Part shown: positions 19,236 to 27,904 of the stretch, piece by piece
Numbering within the stretch: the stretch's first letter is position 1
Layout of the letters: every line of letters starts with the position of its first letter
Origin: Rebecca billardiae RCC1528
Lineage: Eukaryota > Haptophyta
Reading direction: 5' to 3'
Assembly (NCBI GenBank): GCA_965240325.2
Contig: OZ251235.1
Span: 1,984,001-2,048,000 of the forward strand
DNA: 64,000 nt
The notes under the pieces: generated by a model
Seen by the model: the letters and a program-made list of their open reading frames with translations, nothing else
The model's database searches: none
What the model was told of the DNA's origin: nothing
Made by a program: the position numbers and the translations under genes

Positions 19236-21413
19236 CAGCCGCCGCCGCCGCCGCAGCAGCAGGAGCAGCCGCCGCAGCAACCGCAACCGCAGCCGCAGCC
19301 GCAGCCGCAGCCGCAGCAGCCAACGGGTGTGCGCGCGGGCGCCAAAGCCGGTACGGCTGGCGCGGCGGGCGGCGGCGCGGACGGCGCCGGCACCATGACG
19401 GTCATGGATCTCGAGCTCTCGGCCTCTGACCTCGGCCGGACCGGCGGCTTCGCCTTCGGCGCCGAGCAGGCGGCGAGGCGGCGGGAGGGCCCTGAGGAGA
19501 GCGCGACTGCCGGTGGCGCCGGAGCGGCGGGAGGCAGCGCGCCCGCGAGCGCCGACCTGCGTGCGCAGCAGCGCGCGGCGAGCGCGGCCGGCGCGCCCGC
19601 GCCAGTGCCGCAGCCGCCGCCGCCGCCGCCGCCGCAGCAGGGGCGTACGCCGCAGCCGGCCGCGCACGGCGGCGCGCGCGGCGCGGACGCGCGCGCGGCG
19701 CCGGCCGCGCCGCCGGCCGCCTACTTCTCGCTGAGCCACGACCTCGCGATCGAGCTCTTCGCCGCGCCCGCGCGCGACCTGGCCCGCCATTTCGCGGAGG
19801 AGTGGAACCACTGCCGGCGCACCGAGCCCAGGCTGATTACCCACGTGGGTAATCAGCACGCGGGCGCGAGCGCCGAGCGTCGGCCGAGCGCGCAGCGCGC
19901 GGCGGTGGCGGCGGCGGCGGTCGCGGCGGCAACGGCCGCGGGCGGCAGCGGGCGGCGGGGCCCGCGCCGGCCGAGCGCGTCGCGGCTGTATGCGCCCGTG
20001 CCGCCCATCCTGCCCGCGCCGGATTACCCACGTGGGTACACGCCGTACCAGCTGCAGGGCGAGCTCTCGTGCCAGGCCGTCCGCTCGGCGGCGGCGTGGT
20101 CCGTCGGCTGCTCGCACGAGGCCTCGCTGCACGACGCGCTCGTCTCGCTGATCGCCGCGGCGCAGCGGTTCGTGTACGTCGAGAGCTCGCTGGTGGAGGC
20201 GGATGAGGCTGAGCCGGCGGACGCGCCGGCACCGCCCGAGCGCGCGGCCGCGCTGCAGGGCTCCGCGCGCGCCGTCGCGCGGATGGCCTCGGTGCACGCC
20301 GCCGCCGGCGGCGGCGGCGGCGGCGGCGCGTTCGGCGGCACGACCAGGCACCGCGTCACGCAGGCGCTGGTCGATCGGATCTGCCTCGCGCACGCGCTCG
20401 GCGCGCCGTTCCGCGCGATCCTGCTGCTGCCGCTGCCCTCTGATGCCTCGTCGGCGCACTCGGCCGATGGCTCGCTCGCGTGCCTTCAGGACGCGTACAC
20501 GCAGCTGCGCGCGCGCGGGGTCACGACGCCCTCCGAGTATCTCTCCCTCTCCTCTCTGCAGGCGTGCGCGCCGGAGGAGGGCGGGCCGTGCGCGGCGCCG
20601 GTGCGCGTGCTCTCGCGCGTCGCCATCGCCGACGACCGAGTCGTCGTCGCGGGCACTGCCGACATTACTGACAGGTGCGCGCCGCACGCGAGCACGCGCG
20701 CAGCCCGCGCCCGCCTCGCGGCCGCGCCGCGCAAGCCGCGCTCACCGCAGCCCGCGCCCAGCTCGGCGCCCACGACCCGCACCGCGCGCGCGCGCTGCAG
20801 CGACCTGGCGGGCGACTACAACTCGGAGGTTGGCGTGCGCATCGAGGGCGCATCCTTTGCGCGCTCGCTGCGCTGCTACCTCTGGTGCGCCCACCTGGGT
20901 ATTCGGCTAGGCACCCACCTGGGTATTCGGCTGGGCACGGCTGTCGGCGAGTGCAGCGGCGGCGGCGAGGCGAGCACGGTCGGCGCCGTGCGCCCGAGCG
21001 CGCTCGACCTCGGCACAGCCTTCATGCCGAGCTCGCTCGACTTTGAGCCCGAGCTTGGTAGCCTGCCGCAGCCGCGCGGCGTGAGCGAGGCCGAGTGGAG
21101 CGCGCTGCTGCATGCGCCGCACTCCGAGCCCGCGATCAAGCTGTGGAGCACCGTCGCCGCGCACAACTCGGCCGCGTTCGCGCGCGCGTTCGGGCCGGCG
21201 TGCGCGAGCGGCCGCCGCCATCGGCCCGCCACCACCGCGGAGCAGGTCGAAGCGGTGTTCGGCGAGGCCGCCCGCACCGGCTGCCAGGCGCTCGTCGAGT
21301 TCCCACTCGCGCGCGTGCCGGCGGCCGCGCCGCCGGCACCCGACTCCGCGGCCGCGCGGCAGGCGAGGAGGAGCGCGGCGCGGCTCGCGGTCGCTGCAGT
21401 GATGAGCCGGTGA
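13987..21413 (+). CDS. NEK-like protein kinase fused to PX, PH-like and degenerate phospholipase D regions
   Basis: Exons 13987-14646, 14826-20674 and 20801-21413 give 2373 aa. Kinase (residues about 40-285): GRGASGEAF loop, VVAKR lysine, HRDLKPGNVFL, LGDFGISR and GTPYYLSPEM, all intact and NEK-like. An IQ-like helix (RAARRIQAQW) follows near residue 360. A long Ala/Gly/Ser-rich linker leads to a PX-like domain (about 920-1050), a PH-like segment (about 1140-1270) and two PLD repeats. The linker inside the PLD part includes a Gln/Pro tract (nt 19166-19322). PLD hallmarks such as ARHFAEEWNHC and AAAWSVGCSHEASLHDA are present. Both HKD motifs are altered: GARLVVVD (nt 18720-18743) and LSRVAIAD (nt 20610-20633) keep Asp but lack His and Lys, so PLD catalysis is unlikely. 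The alternative is two adjacent genes; the uninterrupted frame favours one, but long open frames are common at this GC. Confidence 0.7.
19166..19322 (+). repeat. CAG/CCG trinucleotide tract encoding Gln/Pro
   Basis: A run of CAG and CCG codons inside the PLD-like region encodes about 50 Gln and Pro residues with few interruptions. Such tracts are prone to length variation by slippage and are expected to be disordered in the protein. Confidence 0.9.
19832..19857. repeat. Perfect 26-bp palindrome within coding sequence
   Basis: Half-site GCTGATTACCCAC is followed directly by its exact complement. The core TACCCACGTGGGTA recurs at 20025-20038, and a near copy (TACCCAAGTGGGTA) lies at 3886-3899 in MKS1. 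All three lie in coding sequence. Confidence 0.85.
20890..20937 (+). repeat. 24-bp tandem duplication with ACCTGGGT core
   Basis: Two adjacent 24-base units beginning CCCACCTGGGTATTCGG differ at one position (A/G). They encode two copies of the octapeptide HLGIRLGT. The core resembles the ACCCACGTGGGT palindromes upstream. Confidence 0.9.
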
Positions 21414-21923
21414 CACCGTGACCGACGCACCGGCCTCAGTCACCGACCCGACCGCGCTGGCTCCGTGACCGTCGTCCGCCGCTCATCACGCTTCATTCCT
21501 GGCAAAGGCGCTCCGGCTCCCGCTCAAGCCGACGCTCACGCTGCCGCACTCGCAGCAGGCGACATTGCCATCGCATGTATCGTCAGCGGCAGCATCATCA
21601 TCGTCATCATATATATTGCTGCGCTATGAATATATCGTGGCGCATCATCATTTGTACTACTATATATGCGCTTAATTTGATGTAGCAGTGCATTATTATC
21701 ATTTGTCGGAGGAGCAGCCGGCAGCGGCGGAGGAGGAGCCGGCAGCAGGTCGGAGGAGGAGCCGGCAGCGGCGCGGCGCGATGCCGGTGACTCGAGTCCG
21801 CGAACGGAGCGCGGCACTCGCGGCGGTGCGGCTGGGGCCGTGGACAGAGTGGGTGCGCTGAGCGCGGCGCACAGCGAGCGTGGGACTGAGCATGCGGATT
21901 CGGCGTGCGGGGCGGGCGCGCCG
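21414..21923. other. Intergenic region between convergent genes
   Basis: No supported gene. It holds AT-rich patches (21605-21680) and a short GGAGGAGCCGGCAGC-type tandem repetition at about 21709-21775. Confidence 0.5.
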
Positions 21924-22484
21924 TCAGGTGATGGTGAGCACCAGACGGCGCTGCGCGTTGGTCGCTGCGGTGAAGAGGTGGTGCGTCTCCACTCCCTGGA
22001 TGTTCGGGTGCACCTTGCCCACGGCGTCGAGGCCGACGCGGAGGCAGCGCAGGTTGGCCTCGTCCTTCTTCAGCCCACAGGCCACGGCGAGACCTGTGCG
22101 CGCGACGCCGTCCTCGTCGCCGAAGACGAACGGCATCGCCATCGCGGACGACGGCGCAAAGAAGGCGCCGCACGAAAACGGCTCGGGCGCGTGCGGATCG
22201 GAGCCGGCGTCGACGACGGCGTACGCCTTCTTCTCGCAGCGCGCGAAGAGCTTGAGCGGCGAGCCCGGCATGCGCACGCGCATGATCTCGCGGCATTGCA
22301 TGCCGCTCGTCTCGAAGAGCATGATGGCCAGCTTGGCGCCCGCCGTCTCGCGCGCTACGTCGCTCGCAAACGCGGTGAAGGCGACGACGTCGATGAGGCG
22401 GCGGATCTCGTCAGGCGCACGAATCTCATCGGCCACGTCGACCGGTTGGCGCCGGTCAGCGCCCTCGACGTTGTGGAACGACAT
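21924..22484 (-). CDS. Conserved-looking protein of unknown function (186 aa)
   Basis: A single exon from ATG at 22484. The frame could extend upstream, but composition becomes low-quality there and MSFHNVEG is the natural start. The product is compact, non-repetitive and mixed alpha/beta in pattern, with segments such as LIDVVAFTAFASDVARE, KLAIMLFETSGMQC, KLFARCEKKAYAVVDAG, MAMPFVFGDEDGVARTG and HHLFTAATNAQRRLVLTIT. It has several Cys, no signal peptide and no membrane helix. I do not recognise the family. The balanced amino-acid use makes it more likely real than most frames of this GC. Confidence 0.6.
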   Translation of the reverse strand: MSFHNVEGADRRQPVDVADEIRAPDEIRRLIDVVAFTAFASDVARETAGAKLAIMLFETSGMQCREIMRVRMPGSPLKLFARCEKKAYAVVDAGSDPHAPEPFSCGAFFAPSSAMAMPFVFGDEDGVARTGLAVACGLKKDEANLRCLRVGLDAVGKVHPNIQGVETHHLFTAATNAQRRLVLTIT

Positions 22485-22677
22485 ATGCTCTCGCGACGAA
22501 AAAGCGGACCGGTGGCCGGCGGCAGCCCGCTCGAAGGGCCCTCTCAAGCGCGCCGCCCGCCGAGCGAGCGAGGACCGACCTCGGTCGCTCCCGGAAGGGA
22601 GGTCGTCGCTCCCGCGTGTGCGGTCAGTGTTCACCGCGTCTAAACATTTCCGAACGGTCGAGCCGTCGAGACGACAA

Positions 22678-23367
22678 ATTACAGGTGGGTGAGGGCAGAA
22701 TGAGACAAAATCCCGGATCGTGTTTTGCGCTCCACCACGATGGCGCTCACGCCCTTCGCGCACGTCGTCGTGGAGGGCATCAGACGAAGAGTTCAAGCTG
22801 CGAGTCTCGTGGGCTAACTCCATGCCGTTGAGGAGCACGAGCACCATCAAGTTTGTCTCACTTTGGGGGGGTGAGGGCACTTTGAGACGAACCGCGTGCG
22901 CACGCCCGACGAGCTCACCAACTGGGGAGAGCAAGCTTCCCATGGGCTCTTGGCGCGTGTCTGACGTCCCTACTACCTCCCATGGCATGTCCAGCCGTCA
23001 GGTTGGCGTCCCCTTGCAGTAGTAGACTACCTTGCTCACGTCACTGAAGGGCACCGTGCATCGCGGTTCGCGGCCGTCTCAGTCTCAGACACAGTGGCGG
23101 GCAGCACGTTCGGCGGCTACGTTTGGTGCGTGCAGGCCAGGCATGGGCAGCGGAGCGGCCTGCAAACGAGCGGAGGTGCCAGGCATGCACCTTGGGCACA
23201 CATGTGACGCGTCTCGACAGACTTGCGCCCACCTCACCGGGCGCTGTAGCGCGTGCGAGGCGGGCGCCATGCACCACGCCCACGGTGGGCGCCACTGGAC
23301 CGCCACTGGGCCGCCACCTTTGTCTCAAAGTGCCCTCTGTCTCATTCTGCCCTCATCGACCTGTAAT
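22678..23367. mobile_element. Non-autonomous element with inverted ends (MITE/fold-back candidate)
   Basis: The left end (22678-22707, ATTACAGGTGGGTGAGGGCA then GAATGAGACA) is matched by the complement of the right end (23338-23367) over 30 bases with two mismatches. Sub-terminal motifs also recur: GAGGGCACTTTGAGAC at about 22872 in the left half, and its complement next to the right end at about 23323-23338. The 690-bp interior has no credible transposase frame. I could not see an unambiguous target-site duplication. The element lies just upstream of the orphan gene's start, in the interval between two minus-strand genes. Confidence 0.6.
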
Positions 23368-23888
23368 GAAGAACACGTGAGCGATTTTCGACTAGTAGCT
23401 TTTCGTGGGCCCGACCGCGACGAGCGAGCGCGGCCCGTCCGGCGAGTCGTGTGTCACTCCTAAGGTCCTAGTATGGGGGTAGTAATCATATGCCACATAT
23501 TGTGTCCGGCATGACATCCAGCGGTCCAGCCCGCAGCATGCCGAGCGAGATGAGCAGCCTGGGATGCCGGCACGCGCAGATGGCCAGCATACGTTGAAGT
23601 GGCACCCATGGGGGCTGGCGGCACCGGGTGTCGCTGAGCGGCCTGCGCCAGAGCCGCCCGTCCGCCGTCGCAACTCTGAGCACGGGCTCAGCCACGACCA
23701 ACCACGCGCGTCATCATAAGCTCGGAGTCACGGCCGAGGTGCTCACCATGTGGAGCATCGTCGAGGCAAGGGACGGCGTCGCTTCCATCGAGCCCAGCGA
23801 GAGGCGGGGCAGCACACGCACGTGCGCACGCACGCGCAGGTGCCTGAGCCGCGCCCACGGCCCGGGCCACGCGCGCCCGTGCCTAGAC
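23368..23888. other. Intergenic region downstream of the CUE gene
   Basis: No supported gene was seen between the inverted-repeat element and the stop codon of the CUE-domain gene. Confidence 0.45.
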
Positions 23889-24597
23889 CTAGACCTTCAT
23901 GCCCTCGTCCTCATCGAGCAGCGATGCGTAGTGCTGCTTGTATTCGGGCGCGCGCACGGCGCCGGGGCCGCCCTTCAGCCCGCTCGCTTTTTGCTTCATC
24001 TTCTCCAGCCGCCTGACCATCGCCTCCTTCACACCTGCGGGGCCCGCGCCGCGGGGCGGCGTCCAGGCGCGCGGCGCGCGTGCGGTCAAGGCGCGTGGCG
24101 GGCCGGGCCAAGGCTCCGCAGGCGTGCGGCGCGCTTCCGCGGCGCATGCGACCGGAGCATGCAGCGCGCGGCGCGGTCGGGTGATGGCACGAGCGGGTCC
24201 CGGTGGCCGCCCCAACGGCCCCGCAACCGCCCGCACCTTTGGGCTGCTTCTTGAACCTTTCGTTGTCGACCTGATCTGACTGAATGCGTCGGAACACTTT
24301 GTCCGCGTCCCCCCCCGTCGCGGCGTCCTCCTTGTCCATGATCTCCTGGAGGATCTGCATGGCCATCACCTCGTCGGCGGAGACCTGCGCGCCCTCGGCG
24401 ATCGAGGCGGGGTCGAGCGAGTCATCCGAGATCTGTAGCAGCGTCTCGATCGCTTTGTCGAGCTCCTTGTCCGCCACCTCCTCGTACACGCTGGTGATCA
24501 CCGCGCGGTCGATGGTGGGGAACATCTGCTGGAGCTGTGAGACGGCCTCAGTGGGCGCATCGTCGCCAAGGTTGATGAGGTCACCGCCGGCTGCCAT
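23889..24597 (-). CDS. CUE-domain protein
   Basis: Exons 24237-24597 and 23889-24034 join (intron GTGCGGG to CCGCAG) to give 168 aa from ATG at 24597. Residues about 17-60 form a CUE domain: AVSQLQQMFPTID contains the Met-Phe-Pro core that binds ubiquitin, and the DKAIETLLQIS helix carries the C-terminal dileucine. A helical, acidic middle and a basic C-terminal helix (VRRLEKMKQKA) follow, ending with the short acidic motif LLDEDEGM. CUE domains bind mono- or polyubiquitin, so a role in ubiquitin-dependent trafficking or degradation is likely. No catalytic domain is present. Confidence 0.8.
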
Positions 24598-25225
24598 GGT
24601 TGCGCGTCCAAGACCCGGTACTCGTCGCGGGCACAGCCACCCGCTCGGTCCCCGCCTTCCGCGTCCACTCACAGCACACCGCGTTGGGAAGCCGGGCGAG
24701 ACGATCGCTCACTGCTCAGTGTGTCGCCGGCCGGACTGGGTATCTGCCCTAGGACTTTTCAAACACCCGGAATTCGAGAACGATCGCCAGCTGGTTGGAA
24801 GATGATTATCTCGGCGTCAGCCTTTTCTATTTCGGCCGTGTGTATTCCGCCAATAGGCAGCTCTCCTTTTGCGCCTACACGCCGGGCGCCCAGCACTCAT
24901 GGTTGGCACTCGCGGTGAGTTCTACCATAAGTTCTTCTTTACCCCTCTGAGAGTCAGTCCGGAGCGGCGTCCGGGGGAAAGGGATAAATCGTCGGTTTCG
25001 GCAAACAGCGTGGCGATCCCGCGAGCAAACAGGCGCGCGGCTGTGCGCAGGCGCGTCGTTCGGACCGGTCGCCAGTATCGGCGGCTTTCCGCGTGCGCTC
25101 TTCGCGGGCTTGCCCACGAGCGCAGCTTGGAAGCTGTGGGGCCCACCCGCCAACGCCAGAAAGCCCCACCCCCACCCTCTCGAAGGGCTGGCGGGAAAAG
25201 GCCCACGGGCGCGCGACGGGATCGC
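24598..25225. promoter_or_regulatory. Divergent intergenic region (CUE protein / GNAT-chromo protein)
   Basis: 628 bp between divergent start codons. The frame of the downstream gene is open further upstream, but the ATG at 25226 is preferred. The part nearest the CUE gene is moderately GC-rich with no clear TATA element. Confidence 0.4.
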
Positions 25226-27904
25226 ATGGAGACGTGCGCCTCGCCGACCAAATGCAGCGGGGCGGGGGGCGTGAGTGACGTGCACGATGCTGGCGTCACC
25301 CCCGCCTCGCCCAAGTCTGGCGCGGCGGCGGGCTCAGCCGGCGGGCACGGGCTGAGCGGCGGCGCGCACGACTCTGCCGCGCCGCGCGGGCGCTGCGCGG
25401 GCGCGGTGGCCGGCGCCGGCGCCGCGAGCGAGGGGGAGGCAGCGGGGCGGGGCCCAGACACCGCCATCCTCCCAGCGAGCGCGTCCGCCGCGCCCGAGCC
25501 GTCTGCCGCCGGCGCCGCGGCCGCGTGCTCGGCGGGCGCGTCGCGAGCGGGCGGCGGCCGGCACCGTCCCGCCTCGGCAGAGCCGCCGCTCGTCGCGGGG
25601 GCGGCGACGGGCGGGCTGGCGCGCGAGGAGAGCGGCGAGCGGGACGAGTCGGACGACTGCTCCGAGCTCGCCCCCGGCGCGCCGCTCCCCTTCGACGTCG
25701 TCAAGCTGCGCTGCCACGGCATCCGCGAGGGGTCGTACCAGTGGGAGCTGAAAACAGCGCCGAGCACGGCCGGCTGCGCGGACGTGGAGTCGTCGAGCGG
25801 CCCGCGGCGCGCGCCGAGCGCGCCGAGCGGGCCGTGCGTCCGCTCGGCCGCGTGGTACGCCGCCACCGCCGCCGCCACCGAGCTCATCGCCTCGTACAGC
25901 CACGAGCACGTGCGGCTGACGATGGCCTACACTGACGAGCAGCGCACGGAGGCGCTCAAATTGTTTCGAGATTTGAACCACCTGAGCCTGCGCGGCGGGA
26001 TCTCGTGCGAGCGCGTGGTGACGCACGCGGCGTCGCACACCGTGCTGCTCCAGTTCAAGGAGCACCTGCACGCCTGCGCCGCCACCTTCGACCTCTCCGA
26101 GCACTGCGTGATGCTGCGGCTGCTCGCCACGCACCCGCGCATGACACGCCACGGCTTCGGCAAGGTGGTGGTCCACTTCCTGAAGGAGCTGGGGCGCGCG
26201 CTGGGCAAGGTGGCGATCATCGCGTACACGTACCCCAACGCCGCCCTCTTCTACGAGGTGCGCGCACCTGCCGCGCACCCCGCCCTCGCGCGCGCGCGCC
26301 GCCGCACGCCGCGCCGCGCCGCGCCGCGCCGCGCCGCGCCGCGCCGCGCCGCGCCGCGCGTGGTGCGCTCTCGCTCCGACGCGTGTGCGCGCGTGTGCGT
26401 GCGTCGGGCGCCGCGCCGCGCCCGCGGCGTGCCGCAGGCCATGGACTTCCGCGCGACGGGGCAGATGGAGAACGAGATGGCCTTCAACATCCAGCGCTCG
26501 ATGGACGACGTGCTCGACTCGCTGCGCGATCTCTCCGAGTCTCACCCTTACGCGTGCACGCGCCGGTCGCGCGAGGCGGCGGGCGGCAGCACCAAGCTGG
26601 GAGCGTACACGGAGGCGGTGGCGCAGCCGCAGCTCTCCGTCGACGGCGCGCCGCCGACCCGCTCCGACGCCTCGTGCGCCAAGACCGAGGCGAACATCGC
26701 CAAGATCTGGGACCACAGGCCAGCGGTGGACGGCCGCGGCTCGGAGTATCTCGTGCAGTGGCATGCGCATTCGATCGAGGGTTCGGTGTGGGAGCCCGAG
26801 TCGGAGCTGAAGCGATGCCGGCGCGCGCTGCAGGCGTTCGAGAGCGCGCACGCGCGGATGGTGCAGGGCATGCCGCCGTCGTGCCGCCCGCCGCCGCTCT
26901 TCGGCGCGGTGTCGGCGGGCGGCGGCGCGCACGCCGCAGCCGCGGAGCGTACACCGTCGGCGCTGTCAATGCCGCCGGCGGGCGCGGACGGCGCCGCCGC
27001 CGCCGCGCCCTCGCCGCCCGCAGGCGCGGACGCGGAGGGCGCGCGCGAGGGCGGTGGCGGCGCGCGAGCGCCGCCGCTCGGCGGCGGGCGAGCGAGCCGC
27101 TCCCGGGGGGCGCTCTCGCCCGCGCCGAAAGACGGCGGGGAGCCGGCAAGCGAGGCTGCGCCGCTCCCAGGCACGCCGCCGAGTGACGGTGGGAGCGGCT
27201 CTGTGGGCGGCGCGGGGCGGCGCAAGCGCGCAAAGCGTACCGACCCGTGCTTCCTCGCGGCACCGGGCGACGCGCCGACCGCGCCGCAGGTGCTCGGCCC
27301 GCGCAGGCGACACTCGCGCGAGGACGGCGGCGGGGCGGGCCCGCCGACGCCGCCCGCGCGCCCGCCGCCGCTCGCGCCGACGTCGGCTGAACAAGCGGCG
27401 GGTCTGCTGGCCGCGGCGGGTCTGCTGGCCGCGGCGGGTCCGGGCCCGGCAGCCACGCCGGCGGCGGACGGGCCTGCGCCGCGCGCCTCGCCCGCGGTGA
27501 GCCCTGCGCGTCGTGGCCGCGCGCAGCCGGCGGCGGGCCAGCACGCGCTCGCGGCTGCCGACGAGCTGGCCGCAGCGACGCGGGTGCGCGCCGCGTCGCG
27601 CTGTGTGCCATCGGCCGCGCGCGTGCTCAGGCGCCCGCCCGTCCGCGCGCCGCGCTCACCCACCCCCCCCCCCCGCGCCTCGCGTCCGCTGCGGTCCGAC
27701 GCCCACCGCTTGGCGCAGGAGCAGGGCTCGCCGTGCGACTCTGGCAGCAACGAGCCGTCAACACCGCCGCATCCGTCGACCGACCTGCCGACGCCGACCG
27801 TCGGCAAGCGCCTGAGTGCCGGCGGCGCAGACGACATCCGCCCGAGCAAGGCGGCGCGACCGAGCCCCGCGGACACCGCCGCGGAGGCTGCCCGCCGCGC
27901 CTGA
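25226..27904 (+). CDS. GNAT-type acetyltransferase with C-terminal chromodomain
   Basis: Exons 25226-26257 and 26438-27904 join (intron GTGCGC to CCGCAG) to 832 aa. The N-terminal 150 residues are disordered and Ala/Gly-rich. The acetyltransferase fold spans about 190-365: HLHACAATFDLSEHCVMLRLL provides strands, HPRMTRHGFGKVVVHFLKEL is the acetyl-CoA-binding motif A, and VAIIAYTYPNAALFYEAMDF (across the intron) is the closing GNAT motif. A chromodomain follows at about 428-485: IAKIWDHRP, EYLVQWHAHS and GSVWEPESEL keep the aromatic cage Tyr/Trp positions. The last 330 residues are low-complexity Pro/Ala/Arg. Reader plus writer modules suggest a chromatin acetyltransferase, but the substrate is inferred. 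It is unlike MYST enzymes, where a chromo-barrel precedes a MYST domain. Confidence 0.75.
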   Translation: METCASPTKCSGAGGVSDVHDAGVTPASPKSGAAAGSAGGHGLSGGAHDSAAPRGRCAGAVAGAGAASEGEAAGRGPDTAILPASASAAPEPSAAGAAAACSAGASRAGGGRHRPASAEPPLVAGAATGGLAREESGERDESDDCSELAPGAPLPFDVVKLRCHGIREGSYQWELKTAPSTAGCADVESSSGPRRAPSAPSGPCVRSAAWYAATAAATELIASYSHEHVRLTMAYTDEQRTEALKLFRDLNHLSLRGGISCERVVTHAASHTVLLQFKEHLHACAATFDLSEHCVMLRLLATHPRMTRHGFGKVVVHFLKELGRALGKVAIIAYTYPNAALFYEVRAPAAHPALARARRRTPRRAAPRRAAPRRAAPRVVRSRSDACARVCVRRAPRRARGVPQAMDFRATGQMENEMAFNIQRSMDDVLDSLRDLSESHPYACTRRSREAAGGSTKLGAYTEAVAQPQLSVDGAPPTRSDASCAKTEANIAKIWDHRPAVDGRGSEYLVQWHAHSIEGSVWEPESELKRCRRALQAFESAHARMVQGMPPSCRPPPLFGAVSAGGGAHAAAAERTPSALSMPPAGADGAAAAAPSPPAGADAEGAREGGGGARAPPLGGGRASRSRGALSPAPKDGGEPASEAAPLPGTPPSDGGSGSVGGAGRRKRAKRTDPCFLAAPGDAPTAPQVLGPRRRHSREDGGGAGPPTPPARPPPLAPTSAEQAAGLLAAAGLLAAAGPGPAATPAADGPAPRASPAVSPARRGRAQPAAGQHALAAADELAAATRVRAASRCVPSAARVLRRPPVRAPRSPTPPPRASRPLRSDAHRLAQEQGSPCDSGSNEPSTPPHPSTDLPTPTVGKRLSAGGADDIRPSKAARPSPADTAAEAARRA

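Noticed and set aside
18717-20633. Catalytically active phospholipase D
   Set aside because: Both HKD motifs lack the essential His and Lys, so only a PLD-like fold is claimed.
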